The notes beneath the pieces were generated by a model, which did no database searches, was not told the origin of the DNA, and was given only the letters and a program-made list of their open reading frames with translations. Both the position numbers and the translations under genes were made by a program. A stretch of DNA of 64,000 nucleotides, from positions 1 to 64,000 of the forward strand of contig JAGBAA010000108.1 of assembly GCA_017939795.1 (NCBI GenBank). Direction: 5' to 3'. Positions 52,014-61,336 of the stretch are shown one piece after another (the stretch's first letter is position 1; each line of letters starts with the position of its first letter). The stretch is from Thermoguttaceae bacterium. Lineage in GTDB: Bacteria; Planctomycetota; Planctomycetia; Pirellulales; Thermoguttaceae.

Positions 52014-53105
52014 ATGCAGCTGACTCTCAGTTCGCCAATTTTTGATTCATTTCGAGTTCAGCAGGTCGCCGGGATCTTTGACGTTTCGCTTGAGGAGAAG
52101 AATCAGCTGATCCTTGAGGCGGAGCGGCCGGAGATCGAATCGGAAGACTGGAAGATCGGTCTGATCGTAGGACCTTCCGGGAGCGGAAAGACTACTGTGG
52201 CGCGGGAACTTTTCGGTGCAGATTTTCATGAATCGGCATCCTGGCCGGAAGATCGGGCGGTCGTGGACGGATTTGAGCCGGAGCTTTCGACGCGGGAGAT
52301 CACGGAGCTTTTGACGTCGGTAGGATTCAGTTCACCTCCTGGCTGGGTGAAGCCGTACGGAGTTTTGAGCAATGGGGAGAAATTTCGGTGCGATCTTGCG
52401 CGGGCACTTTCGCTGGCGAAGCTGCCGGGTGGGGAAAATCGGATCATCGCCTTCGATGAATTCACGAGTGTCGTGGACCGAACCGTGGCGAAATGTGCCT
52501 CAGCGGCTCTGATGAAAGGGGTGAGGCAGGGAACGATCCCCGCGCGGTTCGTGGCGGTCACGTGCCACTACGATGTCGCGGAATGGCTTGAGCCGGACTG
52601 GATCCTCGATATGGCGACGGGCAAAGTCTCAAGGAGGCGTCTTCGGCGGCCTGAAATTCGACTTGAAGTGCGGAGAACGACCCGAAACGTCTGGCCCCTG
52701 TTTGCGCGCCATCACTATCTGAGCAGCGATCTGGCTCTCAGTGCCCGATGCTATCTCGCGACGTGGGACGGAACTCCTGCTGCATTTTGTGCCGTCATGC
52801 CGCTCATCTCGAGAAAGGAAAGACGGCGGATCAGCCGGCTCGTGACGCTTCCGGATTTTCAGGGACTTGGGATCGGCATGAAGCTCGCGGAGGCGGTCGG
52901 AGAGATCCATCATGAGATGGGGCTTCGGCTCAACATTACGGGAAGCCATCCCGCCGTCATTGCGCACTGCCGAAAATCTTCGCGTTGGCGGACCGTCACG
53001 GTTCGCGGCGCAACCTCCAGCCCTAAAAAGTCTGCGATCCCCAGGTATCGCGGATCGGGGTCTCGAATCGTCGTTTCGTTTGAATATTTGCCGATGGACC
53101 CGTAG
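52014..53105 (+). CDS. ABC-type ATPase fused to a GNAT-like acyltransferase (COG2401-type)
   Basis: A 363-residue fusion. The N-terminal ATPase has Walker A GPSGSGKTT (about 53), a degenerate signature LSNGEKFRCDLARAL, Walker B RIIAFDEFTS (about 143) and an H-loop in AVTCHYDV. The C-terminal part (about 215-345) is GNAT-like: LFARHHYLSSDLALSARCYL, an AFCAVMP strand and an acyl-CoA-loop-like LVTLPDFQGLGIGMKLAEAV. The architecture equals COG2401. There is no TM partner, so it is not a transporter. Beside a ParB-like protein and terminase, a role in phage DNA modification or packaging is inferred. AGGAGGG lies 6 nt before the ATG at 52014. Confidence 0.88.
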   Translation: MQLTLSSPIFDSFRVQQVAGIFDVSLEEKNQLILEAERPEIESEDWKIGLIVGPSGSGKTTVARELFGADFHESASWPEDRAVVDGFEPELSTREITELLTSVGFSSPPGWVKPYGVLSNGEKFRCDLARALSLAKLPGGENRIIAFDEFTSVVDRTVAKCASAALMKGVRQGTIPARFVAVTCHYDVAEWLEPDWILDMATGKVSRRRLRRPEIRLEVRRTTRNVWPLFARHHYLSSDLALSARCYLATWDGTPAAFCAVMPLISRKERRRISRLVTLPDFQGLGIGMKLAEAVGEIHHEMGLRLNITGSHPAVIAHCRKSSRWRTVTVRGATSSPKKSAIPRYRGSGSRIVVSFEYLPMDP

Positions 53106-53150
53106 ACCTTCGGCTTTTCATCCACTTTTTTGCTGAAAGACTCTTCCATT

Positions 53151-53990
53151 ATGGCAAAATCATCCATCAAAACCGCGAAAGAAAAAACTGTCGAAAAAGC
53201 TGCAAAGAAAACCGCAGCGAAAACCGCATCAAAAACATCAGGGAAAACATTGGCGAAGACCTCGGCAAGAACCGCAGAGAGAACTTCGGAAAAAAACGTA
53301 GAGGAATCGGACAAAAAGGTTCCGAAGAAGCCGAAGATGCCGAACGCAGAGTTGGGGATCCGTTCAAAATGCGAGGCGGGAGCTGATTTGAATATCCTGC
53401 CGAAAAGCGAGATCGAAACTGCTTTGAAGAAAGGGAGGGAAGTTTCGTCAAAAACGGCATCAAAATCTGCGTCGGTGTCCCGGAAAACACGGTCTGCGGT
53501 TTCCGGACTCACGGCAAAACAGAAAGATCAGGTACTCGCGATCCTTTCGGTCGGCTGTTCCCGGAAACGTGCCGCCAGTTTCGTGGGCGGAACGCCGGCG
53601 CTGATCCAGAAAGCTGCGGCAGGTGATGCGGATTTCGCGCTCGCGCTTCTTCAGGCGGAATCGCAGGCGGAGATCACGTCGATGAAGAGCATCAATGCCG
53701 CCGCACGTCAGGAACGGTACTGGAAGGCGGCCGCGTGGATCCTGGAGCGTAAAAATCCGGAGGAATTCCGTCTGCGTTCGCCGGGGACTTTCAATGCGGA
53801 GCAGCTCGCTTTCATCGTGCGGAATCTTTCGGAGATCATCGCGGAAGAAGTGCGGGTCCCGTCTGATCGGAAACGGATCCTTGCGCGGCTTGAGCGTTTT
53901 CTTAAGGAGGCGTCAGGGAATCTTGAGCTGAAAAAGGGTGCCCGGAAATCGGTGCGAAGCAAAAATCATGCGGAGCCGGATCTCCTTTAG
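53151..53990 (+). CDS. Phage terminase small subunit-like protein with H1-like basic tail
   Basis: A 279-residue protein, larger than usual small terminases. Residues 1-65 are Lys/Ala/Thr/Ser-rich (TAKEKTVEKAAKKTAAKTAS), like a histone H1 tail. From about 125 there is a helix-turn-helix (VGCSRKRAASFVGGTPALIQKAA) typical of DNA-binding TerS domains, followed by helical oligomerisation segments. It lies 72 bp upstream of the large terminase. The start may be ATG 53151 (weak GAAAG site) or TTG 53130. Confidence 0.72.
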   Translation: MAKSSIKTAKEKTVEKAAKKTAAKTASKTSGKTLAKTSARTAERTSEKNVEESDKKVPKKPKMPNAELGIRSKCEAGADLNILPKSEIETALKKGREVSSKTASKSASVSRKTRSAVSGLTAKQKDQVLAILSVGCSRKRAASFVGGTPALIQKAAAGDADFALALLQAESQAEITSMKSINAAARQERYWKAAAWILERKNPEEFRLRSPGTFNAEQLAFIVRNLSEIIAEEVRVPSDRKRILARLERFLKEASGNLELKKGARKSVRSKNHAEPDLL

Positions 53991-54061
53991 TTTGGGGCCC
54001 TGGGGGAATCCGGGGAATGTGGTCTTGAATTGGTTTGAGAGAAAAAGAAAGGCGGTGATCC

Positions 54062-55801
54062 ATGCGGCCCGAGGGAGGCTCTCCTTTGGAGATCCAGGCA
54101 CTGGAAAATTTCATTCAGCGTTTTCGCCCGGTTTTTGCCAGGATTCACGGACAGGCGCGAAGAGTTCAGCGGATGGAGAAACTGAGCGGGAACGGATTTG
54201 AAGACTGGTGTCTTACGTTTCTGCCGGAGTATTTTTGCCGAACTCCGTCGCGAATGCACCGATGGATGTTTCGGAAACTGGAACAGTTTGACGCGCATCG
54301 CGGAAGCCGACTGAATCTGCTGGCTCCCCGAGGGAATGCGAAATCGACGATCGGAACGCTTGCGTATCCGCTGCGCTGTGCGCTGGAAGGAACGGAACCG
54401 TACATCTGGATCATTTCCGATACGCTGGACCAGGCGATCCTGCATCTGGAGAATATCCGGCAGGCACTTGATTCCTCGCCGCTCCTGAAACAGCACTACG
54501 CATCTGCTTTGAACGGAAAGATCCGCTACCGTGAAGGACGGCTGATGCTCCCCAACGGAGTGCGGCTTGAGGCCTTCGGCACGGGGCAGAAACTTCGCGG
54601 TCGCCGTCATGGAGCGCACCGGCCGAGCCTCATCGTTGGAGACGACCTGCAGAATGAAGCGCACTGCCGTTCCTCCAGACTCCGTCATGCATCGCGGGAT
54701 TGGTTTTTTGGAACTCTGCTGAAGGCGGGAAATTCCCGGACGAACGTCATCCATCTCGCGACGGCACTCCATCGGGACGCTTTGGCCATGGAACTGCACA
54801 GAACTCCGGGGTGGGATTCCCGCATTTTCCGTGCGATCGTGCGCTACCCGAATCGGATGGATCTTTGGGAACGTTGGGAAAATCTCTATTTCGGGCTGGA
54901 AACTCCGTTGGCGGATGGGCCTGATGGCGGACTCAGCTGCGAGGAAATTGGCGGAGCGAATGGTGAATCTGAGATTTCCGAATGCGGTAGTGCTGAAAGC
55001 AGTTGGCCGCTTCGTCGAGGACGTGCCGCGGAATTTGCCCGTCAGTTTTACCTTGCGCATGAGGCGGAGATGAAGGCGGGTGCGTCCGTACTTTGGCCGG
55101 AGGAAGAAGATCTTCTGACGCTGATGAAGATGCGGGCCGAGTCGGGGAAAAGCGCATTTGAACGGGAAAAGCAGAATTCGCCGCTGAATCCGGATCTGTG
55201 CGAGTGGGACGAAAAGTATTTTGACCGCGAGGGGTTCTGGTTTGATGAATTCCCGGCAGACTCCAGGTTCCGCGTCATGGCATTGGATCCGAGTAAAGGA
55301 AAGCACGCCAATCGGGGAGACTTTGCGGCTTACGTCATGCTGGCATTGGGGGCGGATGGCGAACTATATGCGGATGCGGAACTTCTTCGGCTGCCGATCG
55401 ACGAGATGGTCGAGGCCGGTATTCGAATTTGGCGTTCCTTTCAGCCGGATGCTTTTGGAGTGGAAGGAAACCAGTTTCAGGATCTTCTGGCGGATTTTTT
55501 CCGTCAGCGTTTCCAGGCACACCGTCTTCCGATCTTTCAGCCGTCCCTGATCTTCAATTCCGTGGCGAAGGAGGTGCGTCTCCGTCGACTTGGACCGTGG
55601 CTGGCGTCGGGAAAGATCCATTTCAGGACGCATTCTTCCGGGGCTGCGCTTTTGGTCGAGCAGCTGGAACAGTTTCCCATCGGCGACCATGACGATGGGC
55701 CGGATGCGCTGGAAATGGCGATCCGCCTCATGAATCAGACTCTTGGCGAGGCTGCATTCGATGACGGACTCGGTTCCAATTTGTTCGGAAATCGCTTTTG
55801 A
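54062..55801 (+). CDS. terL: Phage terminase large subunit
   Basis: A 579-residue DNA-packaging motor. The N-terminal ATPase has a deviant Walker A LAPRGNAKST (about 87-96) and Walker B PSLIVGDDL (about 190-198). The C-terminal RNase H-like nuclease shows MALDPSKG (first catalytic Asp, about 401), AFGVEGNQFQDLL and DHDDGPDALEMAI (last Asp). It cuts and pumps concatemeric DNA into proheads through the portal. AAAGGCGG precedes the ATG. Its 3' end overlaps the portal gene by 41 bp. Confidence 0.93.
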   Translation: MRPEGGSPLEIQALENFIQRFRPVFARIHGQARRVQRMEKLSGNGFEDWCLTFLPEYFCRTPSRMHRWMFRKLEQFDAHRGSRLNLLAPRGNAKSTIGTLAYPLRCALEGTEPYIWIISDTLDQAILHLENIRQALDSSPLLKQHYASALNGKIRYREGRLMLPNGVRLEAFGTGQKLRGRRHGAHRPSLIVGDDLQNEAHCRSSRLRHASRDWFFGTLLKAGNSRTNVIHLATALHRDALAMELHRTPGWDSRIFRAIVRYPNRMDLWERWENLYFGLETPLADGPDGGLSCEEIGGANGESEISECGSAESSWPLRRGRAAEFARQFYLAHEAEMKAGASVLWPEEEDLLTLMKMRAESGKSAFEREKQNSPLNPDLCEWDEKYFDREGFWFDEFPADSRFRVMALDPSKGKHANRGDFAAYVMLALGADGELYADAELLRLPIDEMVEAGIRIWRSFQPDAFGVEGNQFQDLLADFFRQRFQAHRLPIFQPSLIFNSVAKEVRLRRLGPWLASGKIHFRTHSSGAALLVEQLEQFPIGDHDDGPDALEMAIRLMNQTLGEAAFDDGLGSNLFGNRF

Positions 55802-57239
55802 GAGCGCGTTTCGTCCTGAGGATCTTCGGAAAAATGGCCAATCTGGTCAGATTGAATGGTCGGAAACGGCCAGAGTGTTTCTTTTGGGCGTCGATTTTGT
55901 TTCCGACGCACTGTTTTTAGGACCCTTAACCCAAAGTTTACGAAAAATGACTCACTTTATTCATCCCATGCAGTATTTGTTTGACGACGAGGAACGCTGG
56001 ATCCGTGCCGACGGTACCGCTTCTTTGAATGCGGGCCGTCTGGATTCTGAGGAGGCTCTTGAAGATGCGCGGCAGTCCTGTCGGCAGCTCGCTCTCACGA
56101 ATGAATTTGCGATCTGCGGACACGAGAACCGGATCAGTTTTGTCGTGGGATCCGGACACCATGTTTCTGCGGAACCTGTTTCTGGAAGAGAGGTTTCTCC
56201 CCGGATCCCGGCTCTTGCGCAGGAATGGCTGGAAGATTTCATGCTGGAGAACGACTGGTTTCAGCGTCAGCAGGAGATCCAGCGGCGAAAGGATCGGGAC
56301 GGAGAGGCTTTCTTGCGATTTTTCGTGAACCCGGATGGGCAGACTGCCATTCGTTTCATTGAACCGGAGGATGTCTTTACCCCGTCGGAGCTTTCGATAA
56401 ACGGCAAGAATACGGACGCTGCTGAGGTCGTGAATTTTGGGATCCAGACGGACGCAAAGGATGCGGAGAGCGTTCAGGGATTTTGGATCCGCGGGGAATT
56501 CGTGCCGGCGCCGGAGATCCAGCATCGAAAGGCGAACACGGATTTTGCGGTGCCGCGCGGACTTCCGCTTTTTTATCCTGTCCGGAAGAATCTGCGGCGT
56601 GCGGAGAAACTTCTCCGAAATATGAGCGTGGTTGCGGAGGTACAGTCTGCGATCGCGATCATTCGGAAACATTCCGGAGGTTCGCGGCTCGGGATCGAAT
56701 CCTTCGCGGCTTCTTCCGCAGACGCTTCATTTCAGATGCCGGGCGGATGGGGAAATCCTGAAGGAGGGCGTTCCCTTTTCTACCGACGCTATTCGCCAGG
56801 GACGATCCTCGATACTTCGGCCGGAGTCGAATACCAGTTTCCGGTCGCTGCTGTTGATGCAAGCCGCTACATTCAGGTCCTTCAGGCGGAATTGCGCGCC
56901 ATTGCAAGTCGGCTCGTCATGCCGGAGTTCATGCTTACGGCCGATGCAAGCAACGCGAGTTACTCTTCTACCATGATCGCGGAAGGACCAGCGGTCCGGA
57001 TGTTTGAGCGTCTGCAGAAGGAGTTGATCTCTGAGGATATTCAGCTCTTTCGCCGTGTTCTGCTTCATGGCGTACAGGCCGGAACACTTCCTCCGCAGGT
57101 CCTTACCGACGTACGGCTTTCCGTGATTCCGCCCCGTCTTTCGGTTCGGAATCGTCTCGAGGAAGTACAGGCCGGCAGGATCCTGGTGGAACTTGGCGCA
57201 ATGAGTGTCGAAGAACTGCGGGCAAGACTGGGAGGTTGA
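55761..57239 (+). CDS. Phage portal protein
   Basis: A 492-residue protein between large terminase and prohead protease, as expected for a portal. The core shows WLEDFMLENDWFQRQQEIQRR, DRDGEAFLRFF, RFIEPEDVFTP and a long helix/crown region (VLQAELRAIASRLVMPEFMLTADASNASYSS). A dodecameric DNA channel in the capsid vertex is the known role of the family. The start is uncertain: ATG 55761 has GAGG 9 nt upstream and overlaps terL; ATG 55947 would remove a poorly conserved leader. Confidence 0.85.
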   Translation: MTDSVPICSEIAFESAFRPEDLRKNGQSGQIEWSETARVFLLGVDFVSDALFLGPLTQSLRKMTHFIHPMQYLFDDEERWIRADGTASLNAGRLDSEEALEDARQSCRQLALTNEFAICGHENRISFVVGSGHHVSAEPVSGREVSPRIPALAQEWLEDFMLENDWFQRQQEIQRRKDRDGEAFLRFFVNPDGQTAIRFIEPEDVFTPSELSINGKNTDAAEVVNFGIQTDAKDAESVQGFWIRGEFVPAPEIQHRKANTDFAVPRGLPLFYPVRKNLRRAEKLLRNMSVVAEVQSAIAIIRKHSGGSRLGIESFAASSADASFQMPGGWGNPEGGRSLFYRRYSPGTILDTSAGVEYQFPVAAVDASRYIQVLQAELRAIASRLVMPEFMLTADASNASYSSTMIAEGPAVRMFERLQKELISEDIQLFRRVLLHGVQAGTLPPQVLTDVRLSVIPPRLSVRNRLEEVQAGRILVELGAMSVEELRARLGG

Positions 57240-57250
57240 GATCTCTGGAA

Positions 57251-57454
57251 ATGCGAGGCAGAAAGTGCAAAGTTGCGGCAGTGTTCATGGATGGTGTTTC
57301 GTGCAGCTGGATCGGTGCGGATCGAATGCGGTTTAAGATGTTTCCGGAAAAACATAGCGGAAACGTCTCTGAACACTGTTTGGCTGAATACTGTAAAACA
57401 GTGAATTACTGGAAATTTCCTTTGATTTTGGCAAAATATGGGTGGTTTGGGTGA
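57251..57454 (+). CDS. Doubtful small ORF in the portal-downstream gap
   Basis: A 67-codon frame (MRGRKCKVAAVFMDGVSCSW onward) fills most of the 320-bp gap between the portal gene and the next gene. GGAGG lies about 16 nt upstream, too far for a good start. It has no recognised family and may be chance; nothing else is seen in this gap. Confidence 0.2.
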   Translation: MRGRKCKVAAVFMDGVSCSWIGADRMRFKMFPEKHSGNVSEHCLAEYCKTVNYWKFPLILAKYGWFG

Positions 57455-57559
57455 GATGTGGAAGTTGTTTTCGTGGACATTCTTTTGCCTTTTCCCAACG
57501 CATTTTCAGTATCCAAAAGGACCGGAATTTTATTTAAAAAAGAAGAAAAGAGGATTTCC

Positions 57560-57994
57560 ATGACGAATTTTGATTCACGAAAAAATTTCCGTTTGCGTAT
57601 TCAGCCGCTTTCTCCATCTCAGAAGGAACGTCGATCTTCATCATTTTCGAATTTAAAGGAACCTTCAGCGCAGGAAACTTCGGCGCAGGAAACTTCAGCG
57701 CAGGAACCTTCAGCGCAGGAACCTTCAGCGCAGGAACCTTCGGCGTCAGGAATGTGCACGGGGGAAAATGTCGGCTCATCTTTTGAGTGTTCTGTGATCC
57801 CGGCGGATCATATCTCCAGCACACTCACGAACACGACGAATCAGGCTCGTATCGAGGCATTTTCCAATGCGGTCAAAGAGATCTTTGGCGATGTTTTGGA
57901 TTCGCGATTTTACGGAAACGTGACGTTTCATTTCACTGTCCAGGGCGGGATCATTCAGACGATCCGTTCCGGTGTGGAGCGATCCATTCGCTGA
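57560..57994 (+). CDS. Hypothetical phage protein with SAQEP repeats
   Basis: A 144-residue protein between portal and prohead protease. The first 75 residues are basic and low complexity, ending in five pentapeptides SAQE(T/P). The C-terminal half (VIPADHISSTLTNTTNQARI ... FYGNVTFHFTVQGGIIQTI) looks folded, with alternating helix and strands. AGAGGATTTCC precedes the ATG. The position suggests a head-associated or internal virion protein. Confidence 0.65.
   Translation: MTNFDSRKNFRLRIQPLSPSQKERRSSSFSNLKEPSAQETSAQETSAQEPSAQEPSAQEPSASGMCTGENVGSSFECSVIPADHISSTLTNTTNQARIEAFSNAVKEIFGDVLDSRFYGNVTFHFTVQGGIIQTIRSGVERSIR
57664..57742. repeat. 15-bp minisatellite in a phage gene
   Basis: Five near-identical units TCAGCGCAGGAA(ACT/CCT) in frame, encoding SAQET/SAQEP. 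Confidence 0.9.
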
Positions 57995-58088
57995 ATGGAG
58001 AACGTAGGGCTTTCAGATCCTTAAGATTTGAAAATTGGAAATTTTGTTTTGGACGAGGCAGACTGCCTCATTTTGGAAAGGATTTTTT

Positions 58089-59093
58089 ATGAAGAACATG
58101 AATTTGGCTCTCGCGGATCCGGGACCTGTCCTGGAGTATGCACAGGCGGATGCTTCGGCGCGTCTGGATCGGGAAAATGCGATACTTCACGGAGTGAAGA
58201 TCCTGGGGTTCGTTTCACTGAACGGCAGACGGTATACGGAAGAGGCTCTGGAACGGGCGAAAGTACTTTACGAAAACGCCAAGGTGAACGTGAACCATCC
58301 CAAACATTCTCCGCAGGCTCCCCGAGACTACCAGGATCGGATCGGAAATATTCGGAATGTCTGCTTTCGGAAAAACGAAGGACTTTACGCGGACTTCCAT
58401 TTCAATCCGCGTCATCCGCTGGCAGAGCAGTTGATGTGGGATGCGGAACACGCTCCGGAAAATGTCGGATTTTCCCACAATATTCTGGCCAGAACGATTC
58501 CCCAGAAAGACGGTACGCTGCTCGTTGAGGAGATCTCGCTCGTCCGCAGTGTGGATCTGGTTGCGGATCCGGCCACGACACAGGGGCTTTTTGAATCGCA
58601 GGAAACCGCTTCTACGGAAACATTTGAGGGAAAAGAAACGTTCGGGAACCGGCAGGAAAATTTGCCGGAGACTTCTTTGGGGAGCATGTTCCCGCCCGCA
58701 TCCGATCTGCTGTCGGAAGAAAACCGGGAGGAAATGTGGTCGGAAGATCCGGTTTCAGCACAAAGTCCGTTTGCTGAAAATACGGAGAGGCCGGAAAACT
58801 CCGACGTTCCTGAAAATGTGTCCGGGAGTGCCGATAGTCGAAACGATCCTTCGCTGACGGCTTTTGCGGAGTCTGCGGCAGATGGGAGCATCCTTCTTGA
58901 AGCGCTTCAGACGGAGATCGAGAGTCTTCAGGAAGAGATCGGGAATCTGCGTCGGCAATTTCGGGAAATGCTGAGACTTTCCCGAAAGATTTCATCTCCG
59001 GTGTGCCGTGCTCCGCAGACGGTTTTTCGGGAATCCGGACTTTCGATGGCGGAGTTCGTGAATCGCTTGAAGTCGGACTCTCGTATTTACTGA
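58089..59093 (+). CDS. Phage prohead protease with scaffold-like C-terminus
   Basis: A 334-residue protein. The N-terminal 165 residues resemble a herpesvirus-fold maturation protease: VKILGFVSLNGRRYTEEAL, NVNHPKHS (candidate His), GFSHNILART (candidate Ser) and the family-typical VRSVDLVADPATT near 153-165. A Glu/Ser-rich linker leads to a coiled coil (about 275-315, LLEALQTEIESLQEEIGNLRRQ), as in fused protease-scaffold proteins. It would cleave the scaffold and capsid N-termini during head maturation. AAAGGATTTTTT precedes the ATG. Confidence 0.82.
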   Translation: MKNMNLALADPGPVLEYAQADASARLDRENAILHGVKILGFVSLNGRRYTEEALERAKVLYENAKVNVNHPKHSPQAPRDYQDRIGNIRNVCFRKNEGLYADFHFNPRHPLAEQLMWDAEHAPENVGFSHNILARTIPQKDGTLLVEEISLVRSVDLVADPATTQGLFESQETASTETFEGKETFGNRQENLPETSLGSMFPPASDLLSEENREEMWSEDPVSAQSPFAENTERPENSDVPENVSGSADSRNDPSLTAFAESAADGSILLEALQTEIESLQEEIGNLRRQFREMLRLSRKISSPVCRAPQTVFRESGLSMAEFVNRLKSDSRIY

Positions 59094-59205
59094 GGTTTCG
59101 GAACTGTGAAAGGAGCCGCTTGGGGCAGAATTCAGATTTCTGTTTCGTGCGGAATTCTGTGAGAGAAAAGCAATTTGGTTCAGAATTTTATGGAAAGGAG
59201 CAAAA

Positions 59206-59703
59206 ATGTACCGTTTGAATTGGAAATGGGGAGAGACTTCACCGATCTGCGCTCGAGTTTCGTCTGAAACGGAGGTCCATGCCGGAGATCTTCTATGGCT
59301 GGATGAGGATGGAAAAGCGAAACCGGCTTCCGAGTTTCCCAAATCAGACGATCTGGTCAGTACCCAGTCGGCGTTCAGTCTGAAATTTCTCGGGATCGCG
59401 ATGCAGAGCAGTCCCTCTGGAAAAGAAAGCGCCATTCGGACCGCCACGACGGGAACCTTTGAGTTTTCCGATGAGACACAGGATGGGATCCCGGAAACTT
59501 TGGGAACGTACGTCGGGGCGAATCTGAATCCTGCTCAGACGCATCTTCAGCGTTCTTCCGTCGTGGCCGTTTCGTCGGCGAAATGTGCGTTCGGGCGCAT
59601 CGTTCATCTGGAAAATGTGCCGACAGGAAAGGCTTTTGTCGCGATCGTATCGACGGTCATTCGCGGCGGAGTTCCCGGTTCTGATCCGCATCATGTAGTC
59701 TGA
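59206..59703 (+). CDS. Capsid decoration/stabilisation-like phage protein
   Basis: A 165-residue protein immediately before the major capsid gene. It is rich in beta strands and small residues (EVHAGDLLWLDEDGKAKPAS, KFLGIAMQSSPSGKES, TGTFEFSD), the style of capsid decoration or DUF2190-type proteins. AAAGGAGCAAAA precedes the ATG. The assignment is by position and composition. Confidence 0.65.
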   Translation: MYRLNWKWGETSPICARVSSETEVHAGDLLWLDEDGKAKPASEFPKSDDLVSTQSAFSLKFLGIAMQSSPSGKESAIRTATTGTFEFSDETQDGIPETLGTYVGANLNPAQTHLQRSSVVAVSSAKCAFGRIVHLENVPTGKAFVAIVSTVIRGGVPGSDPHHVV

Positions 59704-59931
59704 TGCCCCGTCAGACGTTTTCATTCCGTCCGCAATGGATGAGAAAATTTGATCCGGTTTGCGAAACCGCTTTTTTGTCCGGCGGACGGGGAATTTGTAT
59801 TGCTTTGGTTTTGGTCTGTTTGGATTTTTTAATTTTGTTTTTTGTTTTTTGTTTTTGGCTGGTTTGCCAGGCTTGCGTTTTTCGTACCTGGTTTGCCTTG
59901 ACTTTATTTCAGCTCAGAAAGGAAATTTTTC

Positions 59932-61095
59932 ATGAGATCGATCAATTGCCGTGAATTGAAACGCCGTGTGGAACTGGACGGACTTCAGAAGACGACGGAG
60001 CATCTTGCCGAGGCGATCGAAAGCCGTCAGCTGCGTCCGGAAGAGTTCAGCCTGCGCGACCTTGCGGAAGCTCTGATCCCGGATGGTTCAGAGTGGGTCC
60101 GTGCTTTGGATCCGTGCGGCGGAATGGCTCTGACGGAAAGCGAAGGGGTGAATTCGACGGCGTTTCTGAACATTACGGGCCGGATCATCAGTGCGAAGAT
60201 CCGGGATTCCTATGAGCAGGCGGCGTTTAAGGCCTCCAAACTCGTTTCTGTCATTCCGTCGCGTCTTTCGCGTGAGCGGATCCCGGGCGTGACGCGGATC
60301 CAGGGAAGTGCGATGGAAGTTGCGGAAGGAATGGCGTATCCCAATGCTGGATTTGGCGAAGAGTATGTCGATACTCCGGAGACTGAAAAGCATGGTCTCA
60401 TCGTGCCGGTCACGCGTGAAGCGGTCTTTTTTGACCAAACCGGACTGGTGCTGAAACGGGCTGCGGAAGTGGGCGAAACGCTTGGAGCGGACCGTGAAAA
60501 ACGGATCCTGGATGTCATCCTCGGCATCAAAAATACCTACTCGCGAAACGGAGAGACCTTCAACACGTACTATGCTGCGGGTGAGGATGGACCGTGGGTG
60601 AACCGTTTGACCGGCAATGAGCTGAAAGACTGGGCGAATGTCGATGCCGCGGAACAGCTTTTTGCTGAAATGTGCGACGAAACGACGGGGGAACCGATCC
60701 TCATGAATCCCAACGCGGTCCTGGTCATGCCGGGTAAGCGATTCACTGCTGCTCAGGTCTTCTATCCCGGGAATTCGCTTTGGTCGAACAGCGACGGATC
60801 GCATCAGGTCGCGATGCGGAATCTTTTTGGCGACTATTCGGTCCAGAACAGTCCGTATGCCTACCATCGTCTCATCGCAAACGGAATTTCGGCGCAGGAA
60901 GCCGCGAAGTACTGGTTCATCGGTGATTTTAAACGTGCGTTTGCGTACATCGAAAACTGGGGACTGACCGTTTCCCGTTCCAGCTCGCTGAGTGAAGCGA
61001 GTTTTACGCAGGACATTCTGGTCCGCTTCAAGGCGAGCGAACGCGGTGTTCCGGCCGTTCTGGATCCGCGCTGCGTCATTTGCTGCACCGGCTGA
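59932..61095 (+). CDS. Phage major capsid protein
   Basis: A 387-residue protein of expected size and position (after protease and decoration gene). The C-terminal half has features seen in HK97-fold capsids of this type: NPNAVLVMPGKRFTAAQVFYPG, a strand-rich P domain and the closing DILVRFKASERGVPAVLDPR. The N-terminal 50 residues are helical (LKRRVELDGLQKTTEHLAEAI) and may be a short scaffold or delta domain removed by the protease. AAAGGAAATTTTTC precedes the ATG. Confidence 0.85.
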   Translation: MRSINCRELKRRVELDGLQKTTEHLAEAIESRQLRPEEFSLRDLAEALIPDGSEWVRALDPCGGMALTESEGVNSTAFLNITGRIISAKIRDSYEQAAFKASKLVSVIPSRLSRERIPGVTRIQGSAMEVAEGMAYPNAGFGEEYVDTPETEKHGLIVPVTREAVFFDQTGLVLKRAAEVGETLGADREKRILDVILGIKNTYSRNGETFNTYYAAGEDGPWVNRLTGNELKDWANVDAAEQLFAEMCDETTGEPILMNPNAVLVMPGKRFTAAQVFYPGNSLWSNSDGSHQVAMRNLFGDYSVQNSPYAYHRLIANGISAQEAAKYWFIGDFKRAFAYIENWGLTVSRSSSLSEASFTQDILVRFKASERGVPAVLDPRCVICCTG

Positions 61096-61336
61096 TCGTT
61101 TGATGAAATCAGTCGCTGAAATCGGTCGCTGAAATCGTTTGACGATTTTTCGTTTTGAAGCCGTGAAGCAGTTTGAGGGATGAAATGGGAGACGTTTTTT
61201 CAAGCTCGTGCATGAGCGCGTTGACCTGCGCAGGGACGTTTCCCTTTCTTTCCGATCCTGCTTTGCGGCGGATCTTGCTCTTTTTTATTTCGGCTTTCTG
61301 AAATTTTCAGATCCATTCATTTTTTTAGAGGACAAA

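Noticed and set aside
59703..59954. 83-codon frame with a hydrophobic stretch, between decoration and capsid genes
   Set aside because: The start overlaps the previous stop, but the hydrophobic part comes from a T-rich spacer like those before other phage genes, and it runs into the capsid gene. A holin-like protein cannot be fully excluded.
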